A stretch of 20,893 nucleotides of DNA from Bacteroidales bacterium. GTDB lineage: Bacteria; Bacteroidota; Bacteroidia; Bacteroidales; WCHB1-69. Location: assembly GCA_031272415.1 (NCBI GenBank), contig JAISTU010000064.1, positions 1 through 20,893 on the forward strand. The letters are read 5' to 3'. The notes beneath the pieces were generated by a model. It made no database searches. It was not told the DNA's origin and was given only the letters and a program-made list of their open reading frames with translations. Shown in pieces: positions 6,359-13,520 of the stretch (position 1 is the stretch's first letter; each line of letters opens with the position of its first letter). Position numbers and translations under genes: made by a program.

Positions 6359-7903
6359 TTACCGTTTGATAATTTTTGTTGATTGTATTTGTTTGTCTTG
6401 ATAAACCTTTAAAATATACATACCTGCTGTAAGGTCTGCAATATCAATTACTGTTTTTTGCTGGTTTGTAGAAACATTTTTTACTACTTGTCCCAAAATA
6501 TTTACCACTTCAATATCGGCTTTTTGAGCATTTTTGAGTGAAACAGCAATTTGATCATTAGCAGGATTGGGATATACGGAATACAACAAATTATCCGTAA
6601 ATTCATTAACTGCAACATCGGTCTGTCTTGGCAACGGCTGTTCGTTACTGACGGCTAAATAAAGCAATCCCATCGGGTACGCATAATAATTGTAAGGATA
6701 ATATCTCAAAACGGCATTCCCGTTTGAATCTTTGAGTACATGCTCAAAATGTCCCGGCTCATCAACACCATCCCACCAATTGTATCTATCTTGTATGTCT
6801 TCCATAAAATGGCTGTTCAATCCGCCTCCTTTATCCAAACTGTAGACAAATTTATTGGTCATGTTGGTGTCAAAACCATAATCTGCAACAGCATACGTAT
6901 TGAATCTTTGCTCGATAGACGTAATTTTGTTGTCTAAATCCTTGTCAATGTGGTAAAGGCGTAAGGTATCACCTTCATTATAAGTGTAACCCGGCTGAAA
7001 TTGATACACAACACTTACAACATTGCCCGCAGGAACTTCAAAATCAACAGGCACATTAATTACCCTATAACGTACATAATTGAGGCTATCAGGGTCTGTA
7101 AATGGTGCAACAGCATGACTATTTGTCAGCGCAAAAGCCACTCTTTTTGTTCGTTGATGTGTAACATCAAGTTCATACGCCAATGGATAGCCTCCCAATC
7201 CTTTTGCTGTGGCTGCATCAGCGATACTTCTCCCTACTCTGCACATTGTAGAGCCGTAATAGGGATTTGTTTTGTCCTCTGTTGCAGAAGAGAAAACATA
7301 GTACTCTGACAAGTAATTGGAGCGATTTTCAACATAATAATCATGACACGTCAAATAAATTATCAACGAATCCGGATTTTGCGGGTCATAATTGGCAAGC
7401 AGATAACTTGACGGGATTCCCAAAGTGTCAATTTTGTAATGATAAAGCCACTCTGATTCTTCAAAAAGGTCTTTATCCTGCATAACCGACCAGAAGAAAG
7501 AATAGGGGTCAAATACATAGCCTGTTCCATGGTACATAGCCGCATCGTACAGAGTATCATCTGAATTTGAGCCATACCACCTGCGAACAATTTTTGCCAA
7601 ACTGTCAGGAAATAAATTGATTAAACCGCCGTTCCAAAAGTCATCATCTTCATCGAGCGAGTATTTAATGACTGCCAAATCAAAACCTGCCCAAAAGTAA
7701 CCATAACGCGCATAATCTGCTTTGTGTGTTTTCTTATTTTCAAATCCATTACTATTGGCAATTCGAGACGGATTTGAAACAAGCGTAGTTTGTGGTAAAA
7801 ACAAAGTCTGTTCCATGTCAAATTTTTGAGGAACATTCATTTGTATTCCCTTAACCTCCTTAATGTCTTCACTTTTTGTTGTCTGAGCGGAGGCGCTCAA
7901 CAT
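6359..7903 (-). CDS. T9SS type A sorting-domain protein (uncharacterised secreted protein)
   Basis: The open frame has 514 residues. The last ~75 residues are a type A T9SS sorting domain: VYPNPANDQIAV, then VNILGQVV, LTAGMYILKVY and a basic end KIIKR. Such domains direct export through the type IX system and surface attachment or release. The large middle part, rich in Tyr, Asp and Asn, is probably beta-rich and I recognise no enzyme in it. The frame begins with MLSASAQ, which is only the tail of a signal peptide. The rest, MKKVLFF and VGTGCL, lies just upstream but one base out of frame (see 7904-7943). A terminator follows at 6265-6300 and a -7 box lies at 7997-8004. The sorting domain is certain; substrate and role are unknown. 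Confidence 0.85.
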   Translation of the reverse strand: MLSASAQTTKSEDIKEVKGIQMNVPQKFDMEQTLFLPQTTLVSNPSRIANSNGFENKKTHKADYARYGYFWAGFDLAVIKYSLDEDDDFWNGGLINLFPDSLAKIVRRWYGSNSDDTLYDAAMYHGTGYVFDPYSFFWSVMQDKDLFEESEWLYHYKIDTLGIPSSYLLANYDPQNPDSLIIYLTCHDYYVENRSNYLSEYYVFSSATEDKTNPYYGSTMCRVGRSIADAATAKGLGGYPLAYELDVTHQRTKRVAFALTNSHAVAPFTDPDSLNYVRYRVINVPVDFEVPAGNVVSVVYQFQPGYTYNEGDTLRLYHIDKDLDNKITSIEQRFNTYAVADYGFDTNMTNKFVYSLDKGGGLNSHFMEDIQDRYNWWDGVDEPGHFEHVLKDSNGNAVLRYYPYNYYAYPMGLLYLAVSNEQPLPRQTDVAVNEFTDNLLYSVYPNPANDQIAVSLKNAQKADIEVVNILGQVVKNVSTNQQKTVIDIADLTAGMYILKVYQDKQIQSTKIIKR

Positions 7904-7943
7904 CAGACAACCCGTACCTACAAAAAAATAATACTTTTTTCAT
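7904..7943 (-). other. Out-of-frame first half of the T9SS protein signal peptide (frameshift at T7 tract)
   Basis: ATG at 7941-7943 starts MKKVLFF, then a run of seven T (A at 7922-7928 on the plus strand) throws the frame off. With six T the reading is MKKVLFFVGTGCLMLSASAQ, a perfect Sec signal peptide joined in frame to the 514-residue protein. Either a base was gained in the genome or in sequencing, or the tract is a slippage-controlled expression switch. Confidence 0.8.
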
Positions 7944-7996
7944 TTTTACTAACGTTTTAAAATTATCTAAAAAATTGAATTAATTTATATATTTTG

Positions 7997-8004
7997 CAAA
8001 ATTA
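7997..8004 (-). promoter_or_regulatory. -7 promoter box TAATTTTG for the T9SS cargo gene
   Basis: On the minus strand the context is AAAAAAGTGTAATTTTGC, sharing the GTGTAnnTTTG core found at other promoters in the window. It lies 53 bases before the ATG at 7943. Confidence 0.45.
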
Positions 8005-8047
8005 CACTTTTTTTTCAATTGAAAGTTAAAAATAAAAAAATTTTTTT

Positions 8048-8878
8048 TTATCTCACCATTTTTACTATTTTTACAACTTCGACTGCTTCTTTGACATCAT
8101 GCACTCTTAAAATATTTGCTCCTTTGAGTAATGCAATGGTATTGACTACCGTTGTGGCATTGAGAGCGGATTGTGGGTCTATATCTAACAACTTATATAT
8201 CAGGCTTTTACGCGATAATCCCGCCAAAATAGGACAGCCTAATTCTTTGAATAATTCTTGCCTTTTGAGCAGTTCATAATTTTGTAAAATTGTTTTTCCA
8301 AAACCATATCCGGGGTCAATAATCACATCGGCCACGCCCAAAAGTCGCAATGTATTGAGTCTTTGATTGAGATAGGTAAAGACATCTACTGTAACAGCCT
8401 CATAATCAGTGTTTTGCTGCATTATATTAGGTTTTCCGCTGGTGTGCGTTAAAATATATGGAACATGCAGATTAGCAATCGTTTCAAACATATTTTTATC
8501 AAAATCTCCCCCTGAGATGTCGTTAATAATATGCACGCCCATTTGAACTCCCAATGTTGCTACTTTTGATCGCCATGTATCCAAAGAAAAAATGGTATTT
8601 TTCAATCGTGGCAACAGATTTTTTAGAACCTCTTCAACAGTGTGCAATTCTTGCTCTTGCGACAATTCAGGTGCATTGGGATTGGTCGCCATACAACCAA
8701 TATCAATAATGTGGGCACCTGCCTCAATCATTTGTTCCGCACGGGCTATGTACTTGTCTTTGTGAGAGTTATATTTTCCGCCATCATAAAAAGAATGCTC
8801 CGTAATGTTGAGTATTCCCATGATTTTGGGCTCATCAAATTCTACAATCTGACCGCCACTATTGATAGAATAAGTCAT
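8048..8878 (-). CDS. folP: Dihydropteroate synthase
   Basis: This 276-residue TIM-barrel enzyme joins 6-hydroxymethyl-dihydropterin pyrophosphate to p-aminobenzoate in folate synthesis. Conserved pterin-site residues are present: N24 (GILNIT), D100 (SLDTW), N119 D120 (INDISGG), D188 (DPGYGFGKT), K224 (GLSRKS), R258 and H260 (LRVHD). Three normally conserved segments are altered. Loop 1 reads TEHSF for TPDSF. Loop 2 reads GCMATNPNA (61-69) where relatives have GGxSTRPGA or GGxSSRPGA, so the arginine of that loop is Asn66. LTHTSGKP (143-150) replaces LMHMxGxP. Length and the rest are normal, and none of the two-residue insertion known from plasmid Sul enzymes is seen. The gene starts 4 bases after the pyrG stop and is probably co-transcribed with it. 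Confidence 0.93.
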   Translation of the reverse strand: MTYSINSGGQIVEFDEPKIMGILNITEHSFYDGGKYNSHKDKYIARAEQMIEAGAHIIDIGCMATNPNAPELSQEQELHTVEEVLKNLLPRLKNTIFSLDTWRSKVATLGVQMGVHIINDISGGDFDKNMFETIANLHVPYILTHTSGKPNIMQQNTDYEAVTVDVFTYLNQRLNTLRLLGVADVIIDPGYGFGKTILQNYELLKRQELFKELGCPILAGLSRKSLIYKLLDIDPQSALNATTVVNTIALLKGANILRVHDVKEAVEVVKIVKMVR

Positions 8879-8882
8879 TTTT

Positions 8883-10496
8883 TTATTTAGAATTGGATTT
8901 ATTTTGCATGGCTGCCTTCACAAATGCCACAAAAAGCGGATGTGAATGCAAAACAGTACTTTTGTATTCAGGATGAAATTGTACTCCAACAAACCACGGA
9001 TGAGAAGGTATTTCAATGATTTCCACTAAATTTCTATCATCATTGATACCCGTTGCTATCATGCCTGCATTTTGAAAATCATCCAAATATTGATTGTTAA
9101 ATTCGTAACGGTGCCTGTGTCGTTCTCTTATATTTTCTTCTCCGTATGCTTGCATCACCTTTGTATTGGGCAACAATCTGCATGGATAACTGCCCAGCCG
9201 CATAGTGCCTCCTTTGTCGGAAATATTTTCCTGCTCTGCCATGATAGCAATCACAGGATGAGGCGTTTGCGGAGAAATTTCGGTCGAATGGGCATCCTGC
9301 CATTGTAATACATTGCGAGCAAATTCAATTACAGCACACTGCATACCTAAACAAACACCAAAAAATGGAATGCTGTGGGTACGGGCGTAATTAACCGCAA
9401 TAATTTTCCCTTCAATGCCTCTGTCGCCAAATCCGGGGGCTACCAAAATGCCGTTAAGATGACTTAATTTTTTGCTAACATTCTCATTATCAATATATTC
9501 TGAATGTATCAATTCTAATTCCACTTTGCATTCATTGGCAACGCCGGCATGCGTAAATGCCTCAATGATAGATTTATAAGAGTCGTTTAACTCAACATAT
9601 TTGCCAACCAAACCGATTTTGACGGACTGTTTGGGAAATCGCAATTTATGCAAAAAATCTTTCCAATACGTCAAATCAGGCTCTTTTACCTTATCAATGT
9701 TCATTTTACGCAACACTTCTCTATCTAAACCTTCTTTGTACATTAAAACAGGTACTTCGTAAATGCTTTGAGCATCAACAGATTGCAAAACAGAAGTTGC
9801 ATCTACATTGCAAAATAATGCAATTTTATTTCGCAAATTTTCACTAATATCATGCTCTGTCCGGCAAACAATAATATCCGGCTGAACACCTTGCTCTTGT
9901 AATTCTTTTACAGAATGTTGTGTTGGCTTGGTTTTCAACTCTTTAGTGGCTTTCAAATACGGCACCAATGTCAAATGAATGACCAAACTATTTAAACCTT
10001 TTTGCCATCTCAATTGACGTATTGCCTCCACAAAAGGCAAAGATTCTATATCGCCGACTGTGCCTCCGATTTCAGTAATTACAAAATCATAATCACCTGT
10101 ATTTCCGAGTGTTGTAATATGTTCTTGTATTTCGTCCGTAATATGAGGAATCACCTGAACGGTATGCCCTAAATAATCACCCCTTCTTTCTTTGGTGATA
10201 ACATTTTGATAAATCCGTCCTGTGGTAACATTGTTTTTTTGAGAAGTAGAAATGTTTGTAAACCGCTCATAATGCCCCAAATCAAGGTCGGTTTCTGCAC
10301 CATCATCGGTAACATAACACTCACCATGCTCATAAGGATTGAGTGTTCCGGGGTCTATATTGATATAAGGGTCAAGTTTTTGAATAGTTACCTTAAAACC
10401 TCTCGCTATGAGCAAATTAGCCAATGAAGCAGATATAATCCCTTTCCCTAATGAAGAGGCTACTCCGCCTGTTACAAATATGTATCTCGTTTCCAT
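8883..10496 (-). CDS. pyrG: CTP synthase (glutamine-hydrolysing)
   Basis: The protein is 537 residues, full length for the family. It converts UTP to CTP using ATP and glutamine. The N-terminal amidoligase domain begins with KYIFVTGGV-like YIFVTGGVASSLGKGI, containing the P-loop, and the invariant block GTLNPYEHGECYVTDDGAETDLDLGHYER. The C-terminal class I glutamine amidotransferase domain (about 293-530) has the triad C382 (GVCLGMQ), H508 and E510 (QFHPE). A -7 box at 10519-10526 gives a short leader before the ATG at 10494-10496. folP follows after 4 bases, linking nucleotide and folate synthesis in one probable transcript. Confidence 0.98.
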   Translation of the reverse strand: METRYIFVTGGVASSLGKGIISASLANLLIARGFKVTIQKLDPYINIDPGTLNPYEHGECYVTDDGAETDLDLGHYERFTNISTSQKNNVTTGRIYQNVITKERRGDYLGHTVQVIPHITDEIQEHITTLGNTGDYDFVITEIGGTVGDIESLPFVEAIRQLRWQKGLNSLVIHLTLVPYLKATKELKTKPTQHSVKELQEQGVQPDIIVCRTEHDISENLRNKIALFCNVDATSVLQSVDAQSIYEVPVLMYKEGLDREVLRKMNIDKVKEPDLTYWKDFLHKLRFPKQSVKIGLVGKYVELNDSYKSIIEAFTHAGVANECKVELELIHSEYIDNENVSKKLSHLNGILVAPGFGDRGIEGKIIAVNYARTHSIPFFGVCLGMQCAVIEFARNVLQWQDAHSTEISPQTPHPVIAIMAEQENISDKGGTMRLGSYPCRLLPNTKVMQAYGEENIRERHRHRYEFNNQYLDDFQNAGMIATGINDDRNLVEIIEIPSHPWFVGVQFHPEYKSTVLHSHPLFVAFVKAAMQNKSNSK

Positions 10497-10518
10497 AATA
10501 TATTTTGATTATAAAATA

Positions 10519-10526
10519 CAAAGATA
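10519..10526 (-). promoter_or_regulatory. -7 promoter box TATCTTTG for pyrG-folP
   Basis: The minus-strand context is TGTGTATCTTTGTATTTT, starting 22 bases before the pyrG ATG. An AT-rich block and an R1 copy lie just upstream, as at the promoters at 15699 and 20607. No clear -33 TTG at the normal distance. Confidence 0.55.
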
Positions 10527-10571
10527 CACAAATTTATCAATTAAAAATTAAAAATTAAAAAATCGGCGAAT

Positions 10572-10610
10572 TAGAGTGTAGAGTGTAGAGCGTAGATTTT
10601 TTTTATTTTT
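10572..10610 (-). repeat. R1 dispersed repeat, copy d (partial)
   Basis: Only the AGAGTGTAGAGTGTAGA part and the T-tract are clear; the TTCTAAAA end is missing. It is upstream of pyrG in the same relative orientation as the copies before the thiolase and PorT-like genes. Confidence 0.5.
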
Positions 10611-10668
10611 TAAGTCTATCCCAAAGGAAGATTTATTTATAGATAATACATTATAATCACAAATTGTA

Positions 10669-10737
10669 GAGACGTTGCGTGCCACGTCTCCCTTTGACAT
10701 TGTATTTTCGTTAGAGACGTAGCGTGCTACGTCTCTA
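10669..10737. repeat. Pair of related palindromes (GAGACGTNGC family)
   Basis: Copy 1 (10669-10690) is GAGACGT-T-GC-GT-GC-C-ACGTCTC. Copy 2 (10712-10737) has perfect 12-bp arms, TAGAGACGTAGC and GCTACGTCTCTA, around GT. The two are 22 bases apart and clearly the same sequence. Each could form a hairpin in RNA or a cruciform in DNA. Similar palindromes are common dispersed repeats in several bacterial phyla. Confidence 0.75.
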
Positions 10738-10810
10738 CATATTTATCATTATAAAATCTCTGAAAATCACATAAATCTTATTAAATCGTTGTTCTGACAA
10801 AAAAATATTC

Positions 10811-10850
10811 AATTTTAGAACTTTTTTATCCCAAAATGCAAAAAAAATAA
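10811..10850 (+). repeat. R1 dispersed repeat, copy e
   Basis: ATTTTAGAAC, TTTTTTATCCC, AAAATGC and an A-tract, followed not by CTACACTCT but by a set of ATTCTCAATT units. It lies upstream of the NlpE-META gene in direct orientation. Confidence 0.65.
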
Positions 10851-10922
10851 TTCTCAATTCTCAATTTTCAATTCTCAATTAAAAAAAAATTTTAATTTTT
10901 AATTTTTAATTGCAAAAAAGTG

Positions 10923-10930
10923 TATCTTTG
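10923..10930 (+). promoter_or_regulatory. -7 promoter box TATCTTTG for the NlpE-META operon
   Basis: Context AAAAAAGTGTATCTTTGTATTTT, 34 bases before the ATG at 10965. The upstream block TTTTTAATTTTTAATTG matches that at the PorT-like promoter. No standard -33 element is evident. Confidence 0.55.
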
Positions 10931-10964
10931 TATTTTATATAAAATTGTTTAATATTGAAAATTT

Positions 10965-11768
10965 ATGAGAAGAATTAGTTTAGTAGTAGCAACAATGCTG
11001 ATTTTAGGGAGTTTTTGTGGTTGTAAAAACACGCAAAAAGCGGCAAAAACAGATGCCGTATCACAGCCTACTGATGTAACGAATGCACAAAATTCGTTAG
11101 ATTGGGTAGGATTTTATTTTGGAACAGTGCCTTGTGCAGATTGTCCGGGAATTGATGTGCAAATTACACTCAATTCAGACTTAACTTACACAATGAGAAG
11201 GGTTTATCAAGACAGAAAAGGTAGTTTTACCAATGCAGGAAGTTTTGTTTGGAATGCCACAAAAACCGCCATCACATTAAAAAATGTTAACGAAGGGGGG
11301 GCTTTTGAACATTTTGCGGTCAAAGAAGGTAAATTGATTATGCAATCGGTTGACGGTAAAAAATTGCCGGATGAAAAGCAAAATACTTTATCAAAACACA
11401 CAGAATCTGTTCAAAATGAACTCCTTACGAGTACTTATTGGAAGTTGGTGGAACTAAATGGAAAGCCTATCACATCTCCAAAAGAGCCGAATAATGAGGC
11501 ACATATTTTGTTCAACCCTAATGGAAGAGTGTCGGGCAGTCTCGGATGTAACACATTTACAGGCTCTTACACTCTGCAAGAAAACAGCCGAATTCAGTTT
11601 TCACAAATGGTCAATACCAAAAAAATGTGTTTGGATATGAGTGTTGAGGAAGAATTGGTTAAAATTTTGCAAGTGGCTGATAGTTATGCAATTACAGACA
11701 ATCAATTGACACTCAATCGCGCCAGAATGGCACCTTTGGCAAAATTTGAAGCCGTTTATATGCGTTAA
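10965..11768 (+). CDS. Lipoprotein with NlpE N-terminal domain and META (HslJ-like) domain
   Basis: The protein is 267 residues, with a lipoprotein signal whose acylated Cys is C18 or C20 (LGSFCGC). After a low-complexity linker, residues about 47-135 form an NlpE N-like domain (WVGFYFGTVPCADCPGIDVQ; C57 and C60 form the CxxC). In E. coli, NlpE senses envelope and surface stress and signals to Cpx, but Bacteroidota relatives are mostly uncharacterised. Residues about 155-265 form a META/HslJ domain (STYWKLVELNGKPI, then FNPNGRVSGSLGCNTFTGSY). The two-domain fusion is common in the phylum. It is the first gene of an operon with a barrel (gap 35 bases) and a second lipoprotein. A role in envelope homeostasis is inferred. 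Confidence 0.88.
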   Translation: MRRISLVVATMLILGSFCGCKNTQKAAKTDAVSQPTDVTNAQNSLDWVGFYFGTVPCADCPGIDVQITLNSDLTYTMRRVYQDRKGSFTNAGSFVWNATKTAITLKNVNEGGAFEHFAVKEGKLIMQSVDGKKLPDEKQNTLSKHTESVQNELLTSTYWKLVELNGKPITSPKEPNNEAHILFNPNGRVSGSLGCNTFTGSYTLQENSRIQFSQMVNTKKMCLDMSVEEELVKILQVADSYAITDNQLTLNRARMAPLAKFEAVYMR

Positions 11769-11803
11769 ACAAAAAAAATAAAAAAAAAAATATTTAGTAT
11801 TAT

Positions 11804-12442
11804 ATGATGAGAAAATGTTTGATAATCATTTTGTTATGCGGAATTATGGGGGGGATTTTTGCACAAAACAGCACTCCCCGCAATAATTCATTTTTAGTAT
11901 TTTTGCATGGCGGTTATGGCTATTTGCCCTCAAAAACAAAAGGATTGACCAGTGCAGACAATAGTTATGTAAAAAAAATGTCTTCGGGTGCGGCGTGGAA
12001 TGCACAACTGTATTTTAAACATAAAATGTTGATAGTCGGGCTAATGTATTCGGGGTATACCTCAAAAGGGAAATTAGAAAACACCTCCGACAATATTTTT
12101 GGGCACTATATTGCGCCACAAATTGGGATGCATATACCTGTTGCAAAAGTGTTTTCCATTGGCTTTAACGGAGGCATGGGAGGCATGATATATCGCAATA
12201 AAAGCGAAGTTTATCAAAATCCGCGTTTAGTTACCGGCTCTGCTTTTGGGGTCAATTTGGGAGTAAGAGGCATCTTTAACATCAACGAACATTGGGGTAT
12301 ATCGGCAGAAATTATGTCTATCATTGCCACGCTTGGAAAAACCAATGTAAATTATCATAGTGAAAATATTCTTGTGCGATATTTTCCTCAACTCTCGATG
12401 ACGCAATTAACATTTTCATTAGGTATTAAATATTCACTTTAA
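11804..12442 (+). CDS. Outer-membrane beta-barrel protein (porin-family fold)
   Basis: The protein is 212 residues, with a signal peptide MMRKCLIIILLCGIMGGIFA|Q. The mature part is made of alternating hydrophobic strands, for example FLVFLHGGYGYL, AWNAQLYFKHKMLIVGLMYSGY, FSIGFNGGMGGMIY, GVNLGVRGIFNIN, HWGISAEIMSII, and ends with LTFSLGIKYSL, the aromatic/hydrophobic end usual for outer-membrane barrels. About eight strands are expected, in the size range of OmpA- or OmpW-like barrels, and no periplasmic domain is present. No specific substrate can be assigned. It is the middle gene of the operon. A second ATG three bases downstream is an equally possible start. Confidence 0.78.
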   Translation: MMRKCLIIILLCGIMGGIFAQNSTPRNNSFLVFLHGGYGYLPSKTKGLTSADNSYVKKMSSGAAWNAQLYFKHKMLIVGLMYSGYTSKGKLENTSDNIFGHYIAPQIGMHIPVAKVFSIGFNGGMGGMIYRNKSEVYQNPRLVTGSAFGVNLGVRGIFNINEHWGISAEIMSIIATLGKTNVNYHSENILVRYFPQLSMTQLTFSLGIKYSL

Positions 12443-12454
12443 AATCAATCAGAT

Positions 12455-12973
12455 ATGAAAAAAATAGGTTTAATAATTTGTGTTCTTATCAGTTTTTATT
12501 CTTGTCGAAAAAATTCATTTGTAGACCCGACTATATTGCCGGAGGCAACTACTTCGGGAGCGGGAACTTTTGGCTGTCTTATTGACGGTTGGGTTTATAC
12601 AGGCGGCAGATATAGTGATTATTGGGATTGGGTGTCTGCCGAAGAGCAACCTTCTATCAATTTTTGCTACTATAAAGCCAAAGATTCAATGGTTGTAAGG
12701 GTCAAAACGGGAGAGGGAGAATATCTTAAATTTTCCATACATAATATAGTCAGCAATCTAAAACCGCAGACTTGTCAATTGCGACATGCGAGATTTGAAC
12801 CCAATGCGCAAGCCTCTACTGACGGCATCATTCCATTGGATTCATTAGGAGAAGTATATATTACGGAATTAAATGATAGTCTGCACATTATAAGCGGCAC
12901 TTTTCGCGGTATAGGGACTAATCCTCGCATCAAAGAAGGTCGTTTTGATGTTGTTTATAGGACAGCGCAATAG
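12455..12973 (+). CDS. Lipoprotein resembling the DUF6252 family
   Basis: The protein is 172 residues, with a lipoprotein signal peptide; the acylated Cys is C17 (ISFYSC). The mature part begins LPEATTSGAGTFGCLIDGWVY, matching the LPPATxxGxNTFGCxVNG opening of Bacteroidota DUF6252-like lipoproteins, and ends with SGTFRGIG and a KEGRFDVVY strand, also typical of that family. Function unknown; probably a beta-sandwich at the periplasmic or outer face. Last gene of the three-gene operon, 12 bases after the barrel gene. Its stop codon (12971-12973) is one base away from the end of the convergent chorismate mutase pseudogene. Confidence 0.75.
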   Translation: MKKIGLIICVLISFYSCRKNSFVDPTILPEATTSGAGTFGCLIDGWVYTGGRYSDYWDWVSAEEQPSINFCYYKAKDSMVVRVKTGEGEYLKFSIHNIVSNLKPQTCQLRHARFEPNAQASTDGIIPLDSLGEVYITELNDSLHIISGTFRGIGTNPRIKEGRFDVVYRTAQ

Positions 12974-12974
12974 G

Positions 12975-13224
12975 CTATTCTTCGTTTTGCCGATAGATAA
13001 TTTCTTGTTGAATTTTGATGGCATATTCGTGCAATAATGCTAAAAATTTTTGAGTAAATTCTGTGTCTATCTGTAAATCAGAGGATAGTGTAATCAGTTG
13101 ATTATAAACGTCTTCCCATCTTTACTGTTGTAAAATAGGCAAATTTTGCTCTTTTTTTTTTAAATTTTGCTATTTTGGCAACACCTTGTAAAACGTTGAC
13201 AATCAATAGTTATTTAAAATCCAT
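12975..13224 (-). pseudogene. Decayed chorismate mutase (AroQ type II)
   Basis: Reading the minus strand gives LLIVNVLQGVAKIAKFKKK, then (after a one-base shift in a run of ten A, 13152-13161) EQNLPILQQ, a TAA stop, and RWEDVYNQLITLSSDLQ, FTQKFLALLHEYAIKIQQE to a final TAG at 12975-12977. This follows the AroQ order: the helix with VxxIxxxKKE, then xILQxxRWxxV, and the last helix FxxxLxxxIHxxxIxIQ. Damage is one frameshift and two stops (TAA also follows MDFK at the apparent start, 13222-13224). Chorismate mutase makes prephenate for Phe and Tyr; in this phylum it is often fused to DAHP synthase. No such domain is seen upstream, so the gene was stand-alone or has been truncated. A functional copy may exist elsewhere. 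Confidence 0.72.
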
Positions 13225-13520
13225 TAAAATTTGTTTAAATTTCACGTAAAAATTTTAATTCCTTGATAATCAATAGAATATAAAATAATTTGCAAATAAT
13301 TACTACTTTGTAAAAATAATTATAAAAACAGTCATGAATAATATAATCAAATATAGTAGTGGAGAGGGTAGAGGGAAAAATGATTCATAAATTTTCGACA
13401 AAAAAACTTAAATTTATTGTTTTTTCCAAAAAAAAGTGTATCTTTGTATTTCCCTTGTCATTTTTGGCAGGAGGTTTTTAAAGTTTAATTTATCAACGAA
13501 TATTAATAAAATAAAGAGAT
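13225..13520. other. Intergenic region upstream of rpmB
   Basis: With the pseudogene before it, this makes more than 500 bases without an intact gene. It is very AT-rich and contains a TGATAATCA palindrome (13264-13272), no credible reading frame, and the rpmB promoter near its right end. Confidence 0.6.
13417..13446 (+). promoter_or_regulatory. Promoter of rpmB
   Basis: TTG at 13417-13419 and TATCTTTG at 13439-13446 are 19 bases apart, the consensus spacing. This is the best-formed promoter in the window. The leader before the ATG at 13521 is about 65-70 bases and contains TTGTCATTTTTGGCAGG, able to form only a weak hairpin. Confidence 0.7.

Larger units (their letters stand above)
10497..10964. 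other. Gene-free divergent intergenic region between pyrG and the NlpE-META operon
   Basis: The 468 bases hold, in order, the pyrG promoter (10519-10526), a partial R1 copy (10572-10610), two related palindromes (10669-10690 and 10712-10737), a degenerate half of the element described at 15854-15955 (10744-10800), another R1 copy (10811-10850), several CAATTCTCAATT-type repeats (10851-10880) and the promoter of the operon to the right (10923-10930). No coding frame is convincing. Confidence 0.7.

Noticed and set aside
7001..7309. 102-codon plus-strand frame
   Set aside because: Antisense shadow of the T9SS cargo gene with a Cys/Ile-rich composition typical of shadows.
8048..8878. folP as an acquired sulfonamide-resistance (sul) gene
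   Set aside because: It lacks the two-residue insertion typical of Sul enzymes, is in an operon with pyrG and has native composition; only loop substitutions are unusual.
10851..10920. ATTCTCAATT / TTTTTAATT units as iterons of an origin
   Set aside because: Low-complexity AT repeats occurring at several loci, with no replication gene nearby; they are part of the R1-promoter arrangement.
13453..13520. rpmB leader as a riboswitch or structured autoregulatory element
   Set aside because: Only one weak short hairpin can be drawn and no known ligand motif or alternative terminator is visible.
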